Notes: generated by a model from the letters alone, not told the origin. DNA of 64,000 nucleotides from Bacteroidia bacterium (GCA_030427905.1 JAUICL010000004.1:317286-381285); one strand, 5' to 3'. Numbered from the stretch's first letter, positions 53,951 to 62,844 are shown. Numbers and translations: made by a program.

Positions 53951-54493
53951 TTATTTTAATTCAACGACAACTAGATGTGTCCTTTTCTTTTTCCACATTG
54001 GTTTCGGATGAAAGTAAATTGAAACCATTCGAGGATCCTTTTTCTTTTTCCAAAAGACTTGAATTTTCTCTGAACTGGCAACATTTACAATGTCAGTATC
54101 GAATCGAAAATCAATCCAATAGGATAGTCCGCTGTCAGGTTTCTTTGTTTGTTCTTTTGTTTGAAAAATAAGTAGGCTGTCACCCAGCAGTTCTATGTTA
54201 ACTAAGTCTTTTGGTAGTTGATTCAAATAAGATGTAATTGAGTCAACATCTTGAATCTTGAAAGAAAAACTCATTCCGTAGTAGTCTTCAAATTCGGAAA
54301 TGATTGGGCTGTCATAGTTTTTTCGCTCTTCTTCAGTATTGTATATTCCTTTTTTTTCTTGGAGCTCTATCGGATTAGTAAAGGAATATTCTTGAGTGAT
54401 TTTTGCAGTCCGATCAGAATAAATTTCGATGGTCTTTCCCGTAGTACAAGAAGCCATTATTAAACTGATTAAAAGGGCAAACTGAATTCTCAT
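53951..54493 (-). CDS. Hypothetical lipoprotein, cassette gene
   Basis: A 180-residue protein with lipobox ending C16 (I-M-A-S-C). Mature part has D-S-I-T-S-Y-L-N-Q-L and a basic C-terminus (P-K-P-M-W-K-K-K-R-T). No family recognised. It occupies exactly one cassette, bounded by matching core sites. Confidence 0.65.
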   Translation of the reverse strand: MRIQFALLISLIMASCTTGKTIEIYSDRTAKITQEYSFTNPIELQEKKGIYNTEEERKNYDSPIISEFEDYYGMSFSFKIQDVDSITSYLNQLPKDLVNIELLGDSLLIFQTKEQTKKPDSGLSYWIDFRFDTDIVNVASSEKIQVFWKKKKDPRMVSIYFHPKPMWKKKRTHLVVVELK

Positions 54494-54501
54494 TTTCTAA
54501 T

Positions 54502-54567
54502 GCTCGCTAACGTTCCGGCTAAGAAACGTGGCTGTCCCGCAGGGCAGCTATGTTTTTTAGCCATTGT
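54502..54567 (-). repeat. attC-like site E, interrupted by a group II intron
   Basis: A long hairpin: GGCTAAAAAACATAGCTG pairs with CAGCCACGTTTCTTAGCC (G-T wobbles only) around a TGCG loop. With the intron removed, the site continues at 56384-56390 and restores R'' GCATATAAC. The R' side is GTTAGCGAGC. Confidence 0.7.
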
Positions 54568-56383
54568 GTGTGCCTTGAATGGTAAATATAGTTCTTGAAA
54601 AGGAATGTCCCAATGGGTGTAAGTCCCGGATACGCTGGGGTCGTGCCCAGAAGTAAAGTAAGTCGCAAGGTTGCCCCGAGTAATCGGGGGACTGAAGTAA
54701 GCGAGACTACGTTGTTTGAACTGACGTACAGGAACGGAATACGAGGCATGGCTACTTGGGTAAGTAAGCACATCATTGCAAAGCCCTAAGAGTACCAAAG
54801 GGTAGCTATGTAGATTCCGCAGGGTTAAGCAAAAGGGTATTTGCCTTACCAAGGGAGGTCTCCGTAATCACGAGTTGATAGAGCGGAGAAGTCAGCAGAG
54901 GTCATAGTATTCCGATAGCAATCGGAAGAAGGACTGAACGTTAAATCACGTCTGGATTCGTATGGGAATCCCGTAAATACGGGATAGCCCATGCCTAGAA
55001 GGACAAGAACAGTAAAAGTAAATGATAGAAAGAGTGATAGCCGCTAGAAACCTAACGAACGCCAGTAACAAGGTGGTTCAAAATAAAGGTTCGGCAGGAA
55101 TAGATGGTATGACCGTAGATAAGCTAAAGGCGTTTATAGATGCCCACCGCTCAGAAGTGGTAAGCCAACTGATTTCAAAAAGCTACACTCCACAAGCTAT
55201 CAAAGGGGTAGCAATACCCAAGTCGAAGGGCAAAACCAGATTACTGGGAGTACCCACTGTGGTAGATAGATGGCTTCAACAAGCGGTAAGCCAACAGTTA
55301 GCAATCCACTTCGAACTAGACTTCGAAGAAGAGAGCTATGGTTTCCGTCCAAAGAAGAACCTTCAACAGGCGGTATTGAAAAGTCAAGGTTACATCAACG
55401 ATGGCTACCAAGACATAGTAGATATTGACATCAAGAGCTTCTTCGATGAAGTACAACACTACAAACTACTACAGCTTATCTACAACAAGGTAAAATGCCA
55501 AACAACGCTGTGGTTAATCCGCAAATGGTTACGAGCACCCATTCTTAAGAATGGACGTTTACATAAGCGCAGAAAAGGACTACCACAAGGTAGCCCACTC
55601 AGTCCGCTGTTGTCCAACATATTACTCGACCAACTGGACAAATACCTAAAAAGTAGGGGTTTAAAGTTCATTCGCTATGCGGATGATTTTAGTATTTATA
55701 CGCAATCAACAGCAGAAGCTCGAAAGATAGGAAACGAGGTTTATCTCTTTTTAAAAGAGAAACTGGACTTGCCTATAAATAGAGAAAAGAGCGGTATCCG
55801 CAGGCCTTCTACCTTTAAAGTGTTAGGGCACAAATTCACACCAGTCTATAGGAAAGGTGTAAAGGGTAAATACCAAATAGTGGTAAGTGAAGAGGCTTGG
55901 AAGGCACTCAAGCAAAAGCTCAAGTATACAACCAAGAAAACCTTGCCATTGTCTTTAACTGAACGGTTTCAACGGCTCAAACTCATCTATCAAGGATGGC
56001 TAAACAACTTCCGACTAGGAAACATACACACCAAACTTAAAAAGGTAGATGAGTGGATCAGAAACCGAATACGCTACTGCATATGGCACGACTGGAAGAA
56101 ACTGGAGCGGAAGCGGAAAAATCTCATTCGACTGGGCGTTGATCAAGGTCAAGCTTATGCTTGGAGTAGAACGAGAATGGGGGGCTGGGCTGTTGCTCAA
56201 AGCCCCATACTACGTACCACTATCACCGTTGAACGCCTTAAGCGAAGAGGATACAGAAGTATGCTTGAGTACTACCACGAAGTGAAGTTCTGATTTAGCG
56301 AACCGCCGTATACGAGACCCGTATGTACGGTGGTGTGAGAGGCGCACTCCGCTCCTAAATAGGGGCGGAGCCGTCTACTCGAT
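54568..56383 (+). mobile_element. Group II intron inserted in an attC-like site
   Basis: The 5' end is GTGTGCC and the 3' end CTACTCGAT. Domain V is visible at 56300-56334 (ACCGCCGTATACG, AGAC-type loop, CGTATGTACGGTGGT), domain VI follows. A reverse transcriptase/maturase gene sits in domain IV. Boundaries are supported independently: joining the flanks at these points restores GTTATATGC, which complements the other end of the same cassette. Inserted antisense to the cassette genes, as class C-attC introns are. Confidence 0.88.
55022..56293 (+). CDS. ltrA: Group II intron reverse transcriptase/maturase
   Basis: A 423-residue intron-encoded protein. RT domain with Y219-A-D-D222, D-I-V-D-I-D-I-K-S-F-F in block 3 and K-G-L-P-Q-G-S-P-L-S-P in block 4; maturase domain X ~300-345 (L-T-E-R-F-Q-R-L, Y-Q-G-W-L-N-N-F). 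The C-terminus (G-G-W-A-V-A-Q-S-P to Y-Y-H-E-V) lacks an HNH endonuclease, as in class C and related types. Needed for splicing and mobility. Confidence 0.95.
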   Translation: MIERVIAARNLTNASNKVVQNKGSAGIDGMTVDKLKAFIDAHRSEVVSQLISKSYTPQAIKGVAIPKSKGKTRLLGVPTVVDRWLQQAVSQQLAIHFELDFEEESYGFRPKKNLQQAVLKSQGYINDGYQDIVDIDIKSFFDEVQHYKLLQLIYNKVKCQTTLWLIRKWLRAPILKNGRLHKRRKGLPQGSPLSPLLSNILLDQLDKYLKSRGLKFIRYADDFSIYTQSTAEARKIGNEVYLFLKEKLDLPINREKSGIRRPSTFKVLGHKFTPVYRKGVKGKYQIVVSEEAWKALKQKLKYTTKKTLPLSLTERFQRLKLIYQGWLNNFRLGNIHTKLKKVDEWIRNRIRYCIWHDWKKLERKRKNLIRLGVDQGQAYAWSRTRMGGWAVAQSPILRTTITVERLKRRGYRSMLEYYHEVKF

Positions 56384-56401
56384 TATATGCAGACATTTAT
56401 T

Positions 56402-57142
56402 TTATGGTACAACAAAAGATACGGCTGGAGCAGAAGTCGGGTTTAAATTTGGAAAGATATCTCTTTTCAGGTCTGGGTCACTGTAGCTATTTCCCCAAAA
56501 TGATTCGCCATAACATTTTACGTAAACTGTGGAGCCACTTGTAAAATCAAGAGCATCTAGTGAGGCCTGACTCAAATTAAGGTTATAGGGTGAATTATTA
56601 GCAGGGAAAGTTTCCAAATAGGAATCATAATTTTCATTACTTACATTCGGGTCGGTCGAAAAGAAAAACCTAATGTATCTGGTGTTAGCTTGGTTTCCAG
56701 CAGGATTAGTTGTTGCACCTAAAATCACAGGGAAGTTAGCATTTGAGCTTACGGTAAGATTTGTGATGGAGGTAGTAGATTTTTGACCCAGAGATGGGGC
56801 TTCTACTACTGTTGAAGAGCCAGTGTTGGTGTGCTCGATGTCAAACTTTTTAAATGTTCCAAACCCTGTTTTCTCATAGACAAGTGTATAGGTTCCAAAA
56901 GGTACATCCGATAAAGTGAATTCTCCGTCAACATCCGTTGTTGCAGAAATAACAGGTGAGGTACCTTCAATCTTGACGGTCATATTTGAGTTATCAATTT
57001 GCGTTACTCCTTCATCATACAGATTGACAGAGCCAATAATATTAGCTTTAGAGATAGGCTGCGGTGTTTCTTCTTCGTCTTTGCTGCAGGAAGTAAATCC
57101 AACTAAGACAATAAATCCTAAAGTCAAGTAATATAATTTCAT
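56402..57142 (-). CDS. Carboxypeptidase-regulatory-like domain lipoprotein, cassette gene
   Basis: A 246-residue protein with lipobox ending C19 (V-G-F-T-S-C) then S-K-D-E-E-E. Residues ~30-105 are a CarboxypepD_reg-like beta sandwich (A-T-T-D-V-D-G-E-F-T-L-S-D-V-P-F-G-T-Y); the rest is beta-rich. Outer-membrane or periplasmic. It fills the cassette between sites D and E. Confidence 0.8.
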   Translation of the reverse strand: MKLYYLTLGFIVLVGFTSCSKDEEETPQPISKANIIGSVNLYDEGVTQIDNSNMTVKIEGTSPVISATTDVDGEFTLSDVPFGTYTLVYEKTGFGTFKKFDIEHTNTGSSTVVEAPSLGQKSTTSITNLTVSSNANFPVILGATTNPAGNQANTRYIRFFFSTDPNVSNENYDSYLETFPANNSPYNLNLSQASLDALDFTSGSTVYVKCYGESFWGNSYSDPDLKRDIFPNLNPTSAPAVSFVVP

Positions 57143-57200
57143 AATATTTATTTTTTTTCGTTAAAACTTTTTTCATAACAATTATTCTTCAATTATGTTT

Positions 57201-57257
57201 GCATATAACAATTGGATAACACACATTAATGTGTGTTATCTGACATATGGGTTGATA
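57201..57257 (-). repeat. attC-like hairpin D next to the recombinase remnant
   Basis: A perfect 13+13 bp inverted repeat (GATAACACACATT / AATGTGTGTTATC) flanked on the minus strand by ATATCAACCCATATGTCA and CAATTG with core TTATATGC. It could also be the attI remnant since it is the first site after the recombinase fragment. Confidence 0.65.
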
Positions 57258-57311
57258 TTTTAGTTTGTTTTCTCATCGGCTCATTTTTTGTTTCCACACA
57301 ATAATAAGAAA

Positions 57312-57665
57312 TTAAAGATTGTCGAGCGGACTTGTGATGGTTCTAATATTCTTGGTTGCCACATGCGTATATATCTCAGTTGTTTTGGTGCTACCGTGGC
57401 CCAGAATTGCTTGAATATAGCGCAAATCCGTGTTGTCTTCAAGTAAATGGGTCGCAAAGCTATGGCGCAAGGTATGCGGGGTTACACGCTGGTTTATCTT
57501 TGCTTTTCGAGCAGCTCTTTCTACGATTTTCCCAATACTCGTGCCACTGTATTGCCCGCCACGGTTCCCTTCAAACAAATAGAGTTTGGGCTTGTAAATA
57601 CGCGCATAGATTCTCAAGTTTTGGAGCAGGGTAGGGCTGACTACGGTGAGTCGATCTTTTTTGAA
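57312..57665 (-). pseudogene. IntI-like tyrosine recombinase, C-terminal remnant
   Basis: An in-frame ~117-residue stretch (K-K-D-R-L-T-V-V-S-P onward) ending S-P-L-D-N-L. Catalytic boxes present: T-P-H-T-L-R-H-S-F, G-H-G-S-T-K-T-T and the tyrosine in E-I-Y-T-H-V. The N-terminal two-thirds, including the first catalytic Arg, is missing; a TGA and the next gene's 3' end abut. The S-P-L-D ending resembles IntI proteins, but the diagnostic IntI insertion cannot be seen in what remains. Confidence 0.8.
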
Positions 57666-57684
57666 TCACTATTACAGAGACGAT

Positions 57685-59196
57685 TTATTCCTTCACAAAC
57701 TTCACCGTTTTTCGTCCAGAACGTGTAGAAACAACGGCATAGTAGAGCCCGCTGGCCCAAGATGTTGTGTTGATACGATGATTGGCTGGAAGTGAATCAG
57801 ACTTCCAAACTTGCTTTCCACTAGCGTCAAAGATGATTGTGTTTGCAATCGGGGTGCTGCTATCGGTCGTCAATTGTACCCAATCGCTACATGGATTTGG
57901 GAACAAGGAAATAGCCAGGCGGTCATCAGGGTTGTCAGTGCCTACAATGCCATCTGGTGTCAATCGCACAATCCCGTGATAGGGCTCGCCACCAAAACTC
58001 GAAAATTGACCGCCAATCAAGAGTTTGCCATCATCGGTCTTTTCCATAAACTCTACGCTTCTTCCATGGGCGCTCCCGATTGATGGTTCCCAGTTTTCCC
58101 AAAGAGCCGCATCAGCTCCCAAGTTTGTGAACGCATCATCAATCACATTTCCTTCATTGTCAAATTGAGCCAAGGTATGGCGCTCTTCACCGTTTACTAT
58201 TTCAAAATTACCACCGACAATAACGGTACTATCGGGTTCAACTATCATGCAGGTTGGACTCACTCCAAACAAAACATTACCATATTGCTGATAGAACGTT
58301 GGGTTTTCCCACGACAAGTCTACCGATCCATCAGCCGATAACCTTCTTAGTCGCACATTTTCATTTAAACCCCCAGCAAGAACACCATCTTTACAGATCA
58401 CCCATATCCGATCGAACATATCAACCTGAACCTGAATTTGCTCATCATAAAACTCCACTATAAACTCGGATTGAAAATCGGTGTCGACGGAAAAATCTGC
58501 GTTCAATCGGGCAACACCAGGACTTTCATGACCATTCACATGGGTGAAATCGCCTGAAATAATAAGCTGGCCGTTACTCAATTGATCTACAGACATTATT
58601 CTGGTGTAATATGGCATGCAATGAACTGGCTCATACTCCAGAATTGGATTTCCCAATGGGTCCATCATGCAGAGTTGTCTCTCTTCTGGCTCAGGCTCAC
58701 CATCGGTCGAAAAGGGAAAAAATCTCCCAGCGATAGCGATTTGCTCATCATTAATGATCTTAGCATTTAAGAACTCGTGGAGTGCCAAGCCGATATGTTC
58801 GGGGTTGTCATACAGAAAATCGAATTCGCCGATTGGCATACCTTGATTGTCGAGTAGATCTAGCCAATACCTTTCTGAAAGAAGCAAATTTGAATCCATG
58901 CTCTTTACAAAAACCGGCCCTTCGTCACTATCGAATTCATTATAGACTACTTCACCTTCGGAGTTGATAATGGCGAAACCCCGAGCAGATTCAAGTTCAG
59001 AATGATAATCACCTATCACAGCGATATTTCCGTTTGGTAAGGCGGCCATTTCACGGCACTTCCCGTTAATAAAAAACTCACCTGTATTGAAGCTCGGGTC
59101 AATACTGTAGTTTACGACTTGACTCCAACCAAACTCTGGAATTAAAATACCTAATAGGATTGCTAAAAGATAGGGCTGTCTCAATTGTTTTTGCAT
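57685..59196 (-). CDS. Delta-60 repeat (beta-propeller-like) protein with T9SS sorting domain
   Basis: A 503-residue protein. Signal peptide ~1-25; at least five delta-60-type repeats (A-L-P-N-G-N-I-A-V-I-G-D; L-S-N-G-Q-L-I-I-S-G-D-F-T; D-G-K-L-L-I-G-G-Q-F-S) between ~45 and ~410; T9SS sorting domain in the last ~80 residues (L-F-P-N-P to V-K-F-V-K-E). Probably a surface-exposed propeller. Its 3' end abuts the recombinase remnant. Confidence 0.86.
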   Translation of the reverse strand: MQKQLRQPYLLAILLGILIPEFGWSQVVNYSIDPSFNTGEFFINGKCREMAALPNGNIAVIGDYHSELESARGFAIINSEGEVVYNEFDSDEGPVFVKSMDSNLLLSERYWLDLLDNQGMPIGEFDFLYDNPEHIGLALHEFLNAKIINDEQIAIAGRFFPFSTDGEPEPEERQLCMMDPLGNPILEYEPVHCMPYYTRIMSVDQLSNGQLIISGDFTHVNGHESPGVARLNADFSVDTDFQSEFIVEFYDEQIQVQVDMFDRIWVICKDGVLAGGLNENVRLRRLSADGSVDLSWENPTFYQQYGNVLFGVSPTCMIVEPDSTVIVGGNFEIVNGEERHTLAQFDNEGNVIDDAFTNLGADAALWENWEPSIGSAHGRSVEFMEKTDDGKLLIGGQFSSFGGEPYHGIVRLTPDGIVGTDNPDDRLAISLFPNPCSDWVQLTTDSSTPIANTIIFDASGKQVWKSDSLPANHRINTTSWASGLYYAVVSTRSGRKTVKFVKE

Positions 59197-59468
59197 CGTA
59201 CTGTTTTTAAGATCAGTAAGATAAGAAACAAATCTTTTTGTTGGAGTGAGATTTGGTATACGTCATAGGTCTCAAATGGCGTAGTTGAGTGAGTCTCTGA
59301 GAGAATCTGTCTTTCGTCATGCATCGATGCACTACAATCAAATTGCTGTTTAAGTATTGAAGTGGAACGGCTACGCATAGAAGATTTTAATTTCTCCCAA
59401 ATAACTATTTAAAGGCTCTGAGATACTTTACCATCCTGATTCACCGTTAATTGCCCAAACGGTTTCAG

Positions 59469-60086
59469 ATGTACACAAAGATTCTTTTCACGGCTGCCGC
59501 GCTGGCTGCCAGCACCTTCACCTTCGGTCAAACCGAAGGCAGCTCTAAGAAAATGACCTACGGGTTTATGCTGGGCAGCAATTACAGCAATACCATCATC
59601 AACGACGACCTACCCTATGGCACCACATCGAGTGGGGGAGTTGGTTTTGAGCTCGGGCTCACAGGCGATCTTTCTCTCGGAAAAGGGTTCTTTTGGTCAC
59701 CTTCTACGCGGCTGGCTTTCAACGATGCCACCATCACCTTCGACAACAATGACCACACCCAATCGGTGTATGAAGTGATGAAGCTGGCGCTAAATGTCGA
59801 TGCGCCATTTGCCCTTCAAATCGGAAAAGGAGCTTGGAAGCCCCTGTTGCTCGCCGGACCAACGGTCTCCATTCCACTCGATCAAAACGATCGACCCACC
59901 GACGAGTTCCCAACAGCAACAAGTTATGGCGTACAAGTGGGAATCGGTGGCTTTAAAAAACTTCCCCATTTCGCTATTGCACCAGCGCTGGTGTATAGCT
60001 ACGGCGTCAATAATGTCAACCAAAACCCCAGACTAACAGATATTCAGTTTCACCAGCTTTCCCTTCAAGTGCGGATTACGGGGTGA
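59469..60086 (+). CDS. Outer-membrane beta-barrel protein
   Basis: A 205-residue protein from the ATG at 59469 (M-Y-T-K-I-L-F), the start of a signal peptide ending T-F-G-Q. Alternating strands with G-F-M-L-G-S-N-Y and a C-terminal F-H-Q-L-S-L-Q-V-R-I match small PorT-like/OMP_b-brl barrels of Bacteroidota. Function unknown. Confidence 0.8.
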   Translation: MYTKILFTAAALAASTFTFGQTEGSSKKMTYGFMLGSNYSNTIINDDLPYGTTSSGGVGFELGLTGDLSLGKGFFWSPSTRLAFNDATITFDNNDHTQSVYEVMKLALNVDAPFALQIGKGAWKPLLLAGPTVSIPLDQNDRPTDEFPTATSYGVQVGIGGFKKLPHFAIAPALVYSYGVNNVNQNPRLTDIQFHQLSLQVRITG

Positions 60087-60274
60087 TGCGGCTTCAGTTG
60101 TACTAAGTATCAAGTATTAAGAACAAAGATGTTCTGCGGCTTCTAGAGTTAAAAACGATCCACCTTCACAGCTCAGCATTGTTTCGGTGGATGAAAAAGT
60201 GATAAGTGAAAAAATGATGGTATTTCCTTGGTGAAAGTTGACCACAGCCTAAACGACTCTAGCTGTAGAATAGG

Positions 60275-60342
60275 CACCACAAAGGACACAAAGGCCACAA
60301 AGTTGCACAAAGATTCTCTGTGTTCTCCGTGGCTCTGTGGTG
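60275..60342. repeat. CACAAAG-rich imperfect palindrome
   Basis: CACCACAAAGGACACAAAGG reads back as CTCCGTGGCTCTGTGGTG across ~68 bp. This type of CACAAAG/CTTTGTG palindrome is scattered in intergenic DNA of many bacteria. It is the main content of the gap 60087-60365. Confidence 0.65.
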
Positions 60343-60365
60343 AGAGTTGGTAGCCTCGACAGCTA

Positions 60366-61097
60366 TCAAAACGACTGCGAAGTAGTCCGAATCAAGATCT
60401 CATTTACGTTTACATTTCTCGGTTGCTTGATGGCATAGGAAATAGCGCGGGCGATATCATCGCTTTGCATGATCTCCATTTCGCCCATCTTTTCAAACAT
60501 TTCGAGTACTTCCTGATCGGTAATAGTATGGGTTAACTCCGTTTCAACGGCACCCGGCTGGATGTCTGTCACGCGAACATCTTTTCGAGCGCCGGCCATC
60601 TCCATACGCAGTCCATCGCTGATGGCGCGTACTGCAAACTTAGTTCCCGAATAAATCGCCGATGAAGGAAACACCTTTCTACCTGCCGTCGATGACACGT
60701 TGATAATATGTCCCTTGTTTTTCTCCATCATGCTAGGTAGTGCAGAATAAATCATATTGATCACTCCCTTGATGTTCACATCTACCATTTGGTGGGCTTC
60801 ATTTACCTTACCGTTTTTGAGAAAGGAGAGCGGCATCACCCCGGCGTTGTTGATGACCACGTCTATATGACCAAGTTCTTTAAGCAAGTTTTGGTAGGTG
60901 TCTTGAATGGCGTTAAAATTGGTGACATCACCTGCCGCAATAAGCGCTTTACCGCCTTGGCCTTCTATTGTCTTTTTAAGGGCTTCGAGTTTTTCAACCC
61001 GGCGCGCCATCAAGATTACCGTATGTCCTTCTTGGGCTAGCCGCTCGGCTGTAGCAGCTCCAATTCCGCTACTCGCTCCAGTTATTAGAATATTCAT
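60366..61097 (-). CDS. Classical short-chain dehydrogenase
   Basis: A 243-residue SDR. Cofactor motif T-G6-A-S-S-G-I-G13, N-N-A-G at ~83-86, catalytic S135/S136, Y149 and K153 (Y-S-G-T-K). R-R after strand 2 favours NADP(H). YdfG/serine dehydrogenase-like; substrate unknown. Divergent from the pirin gene with 79 bp between. Confidence 0.9.
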   Translation of the reverse strand: MNILITGASSGIGAATAERLAQEGHTVILMARRVEKLEALKKTIEGQGGKALIAAGDVTNFNAIQDTYQNLLKELGHIDVVINNAGVMPLSFLKNGKVNEAHQMVDVNIKGVINMIYSALPSMMEKNKGHIINVSSTAGRKVFPSSAIYSGTKFAVRAISDGLRMEMAGARKDVRVTDIQPGAVETELTHTITDQEVLEMFEKMGEMEIMQSDDIARAISYAIKQPRNVNVNEILIRTTSQSF

Positions 61098-61126
61098 GCG
61101 TTTTATTTTGATTTAAAGTTCCGTAT

Positions 61127-61134
61127 TAAATTTG
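61127..61134 (+). promoter_or_regulatory. Putative -7 element of the pirin gene
   Basis: TAAATTTG fits TAnnTTTG. TTTG (61107-61110) lies 16 nt upstream, slightly short for a -33 element. Confidence 0.4.
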
Positions 61135-61176
61135 AACAAGCTTAAGCCGCTTATGTTTCTTTAAGAAATCGAAATC

Positions 61177-62184
61177 ATGAACAATTCTATAAAACGAATC
61201 GAGCCCCTTCAACTTCCCTGGGCTACCGAAGATCCCTATATATTTTGTGCCTACCACCGCGATCTTTATCCTGCGGGAAATGAAAGTCTCGGACCTGCCG
61301 AGAGTCTCCAAGGACGTCGAATCGGTCAGGACTTTGCCGGGAAGGACGGGTGGAATATGTACCACGGTAAGGAAGTTCCTGGGTTTCCTGCTCACCCGCA
61401 CCGCGGGTTTGAGACGGTTACGGTTGTGACCGAAGGATTGGTAGATCACTCCGATTCGCTGGGTTCGGCTGGGCGATTTGGAAACGGAGATGTGCAGTGG
61501 CTCACTTCGGGAAAAGGTGTGCAGCACGCCGAGATGTTTCCACTTCTTTCGGGAAATCAAAACCATTTTGAGCTATTTCAAATCTGGCTGAACCTCCCGC
61601 GAAAGGATAAAATGGCGCCGCCCCATTATAAGATGCTTTGGCGAGAAGACATACCCTTGATTGAAGTCAACGAAGGAGGAAAGGCTGAGATCAGGCTGAT
61701 AGCTGGGTACTACGAAGACCACAAGGCGCTAGATCCCACCCGCGATTCCTGGGCGGCCGATCCCGCAAACGATATGCAAATCTGGACGGTGCGTATGGAG
61801 CCAGGCGCCAAGCTTACCCTTCCGGCACCAAAAACCCAGGTGAATAGATCGGTCTACTTCTACAAGGGCTCATCTCTGAATGCCGATGGACAGATCGTAG
61901 AAGCTAACCACCGAATCGTGCTCGATGGGAGTGGAGCCGTTGAGCTGACTAATGGCGATGCCGAAGGCTATTTTCTCCTACTTCAGGGAAAGCCCATTGC
62001 CGAACCTGTGGTACAGTATGGACCCTTTGTGATGAATAGCCGTGATGAAATCCAAGAAGCCTTTGACGACTACCAAGCAGATCAGTTTGGCGGATGGCCA
62101 TGGAAGAGTCTCGCACCAACGCACGGCAAGGAACAGGGGCGATTTGCCCTGCACGCCGATGGCAAAAGGGAAGAGAAAGGATAA
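61177..62184 (+). CDS. Pirin family protein
   Basis: A 335-residue bicupin. Metal ligands in the N-terminal cupin: H73 and H75 (A-H-P-H-R-G-F-E-T), H117 and E119 (G-V-Q-H-A-E-M). C-terminal pirin domain ~190-290. Bacterial pirins act as quercetinases or redox regulators. Convergent with the CysH-like gene with no gap between stops. Confidence 0.9.
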   Translation: MNNSIKRIEPLQLPWATEDPYIFCAYHRDLYPAGNESLGPAESLQGRRIGQDFAGKDGWNMYHGKEVPGFPAHPHRGFETVTVVTEGLVDHSDSLGSAGRFGNGDVQWLTSGKGVQHAEMFPLLSGNQNHFELFQIWLNLPRKDKMAPPHYKMLWREDIPLIEVNEGGKAEIRLIAGYYEDHKALDPTRDSWAADPANDMQIWTVRMEPGAKLTLPAPKTQVNRSVYFYKGSSLNADGQIVEANHRIVLDGSGAVELTNGDAEGYFLLLQGKPIAEPVVQYGPFVMNSRDEIQEAFDDYQADQFGGWPWKSLAPTHGKEQGRFALHADGKREEKG

Positions 62185-62802
62185 TCACCCTTTAAAGTGA
62201 ATCCCGCATTCACGTTGCGAAAGGGCTTTGACCGGATCGTGATAATCGCGGAGTATCGGCAGATTTCTCGCTTCCATATATGCCTCGAGCTTGGTGTCGG
62301 AGAAGTGGTAAAATGGCGAAACTTTAATCCGACCTTCGGCTGTGCGACTGTACACATCTAGTTTGTCGCGATGATCTGATTGGCCTTGCCTGATATTGGT
62401 GAGCCACACGTCGGGTTTAAACTTATCAAGTGCTCGTTGAAAAGGATCGAGCTTAACAATACGGCTAAACTCGTCGTGGAGTGGGGAAGTCACGTCGGGC
62501 ATTCCAATCTTCGATTCAATATAACCCGAAGTATAAGCCGGGGTGAAGATTTCAATATTTAGACCGTACTTTTCAATCAAGTCGATGGCGTGGGTATAGG
62601 TGGCCTTGGTGTTGAATCCGGTATCGCACCACACCACTTGAATCTTGGGGTTTACGCGCCAAGCGGCATCGATCAGCGCAGCTGAGTACGTACCAAAGCT
62701 CGTAGTGAGAATGGCTTTGGACGACAGCCCCAATGCCTGTTCTACAATTTTTTCTGGCCGTTGGTTTACGGCTGTTTTATTCTGCGTGTTCAATAATAAC
62801 AT
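62185..62802 (-). CDS. CysH-like phosphoadenylyl-sulfate reductase
   Basis: A 205-residue PAPS-reductase-fold protein. P-loop-like T-T-S-F-G-T-Y-S; V-V-W-C-D-T-G-F; C-terminal E-C199-G-I-H carries the catalytic cysteine. The extra cysteine pairs of the [4Fe-4S] APS reductases are absent, so the PAPS/thioredoxin type is favoured. Sulfate assimilation, cytoplasmic. Other sulfur genes are outside the window. An Rrf2 regulator lies just upstream. Confidence 0.83.
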   Translation of the reverse strand: MLLLNTQNKTAVNQRPEKIVEQALGLSSKAILTTSFGTYSAALIDAAWRVNPKIQVVWCDTGFNTKATYTHAIDLIEKYGLNIEIFTPAYTSGYIESKIGMPDVTSPLHDEFSRIVKLDPFQRALDKFKPDVWLTNIRQGQSDHRDKLDVYSRTAEGRIKVSPFYHFSDTKLEAYMEARNLPILRDYHDPVKALSQRECGIHFKG

Positions 62803-62828
62803 ATATCCTATCGGATTACTAGGAGATA

Positions 62829-62836
62829 CAAACGTA
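62829..62836 (-). promoter_or_regulatory. Putative -7 element of the CysH-like gene
   Basis: Minus-strand TACGTTTG fits TAnnTTTG and lies between the Rrf2 stop and the cysH start, so cysH may have its own promoter. Confidence 0.45.
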
Positions 62837-62844
62837 AAAAAAAT

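Noticed and set aside
54490..54852. Minus-strand frames across the 5' part of the group II intron
   Set aside because: They fall in structured intron RNA domains I-III and an attC hairpin; no protein-like features.
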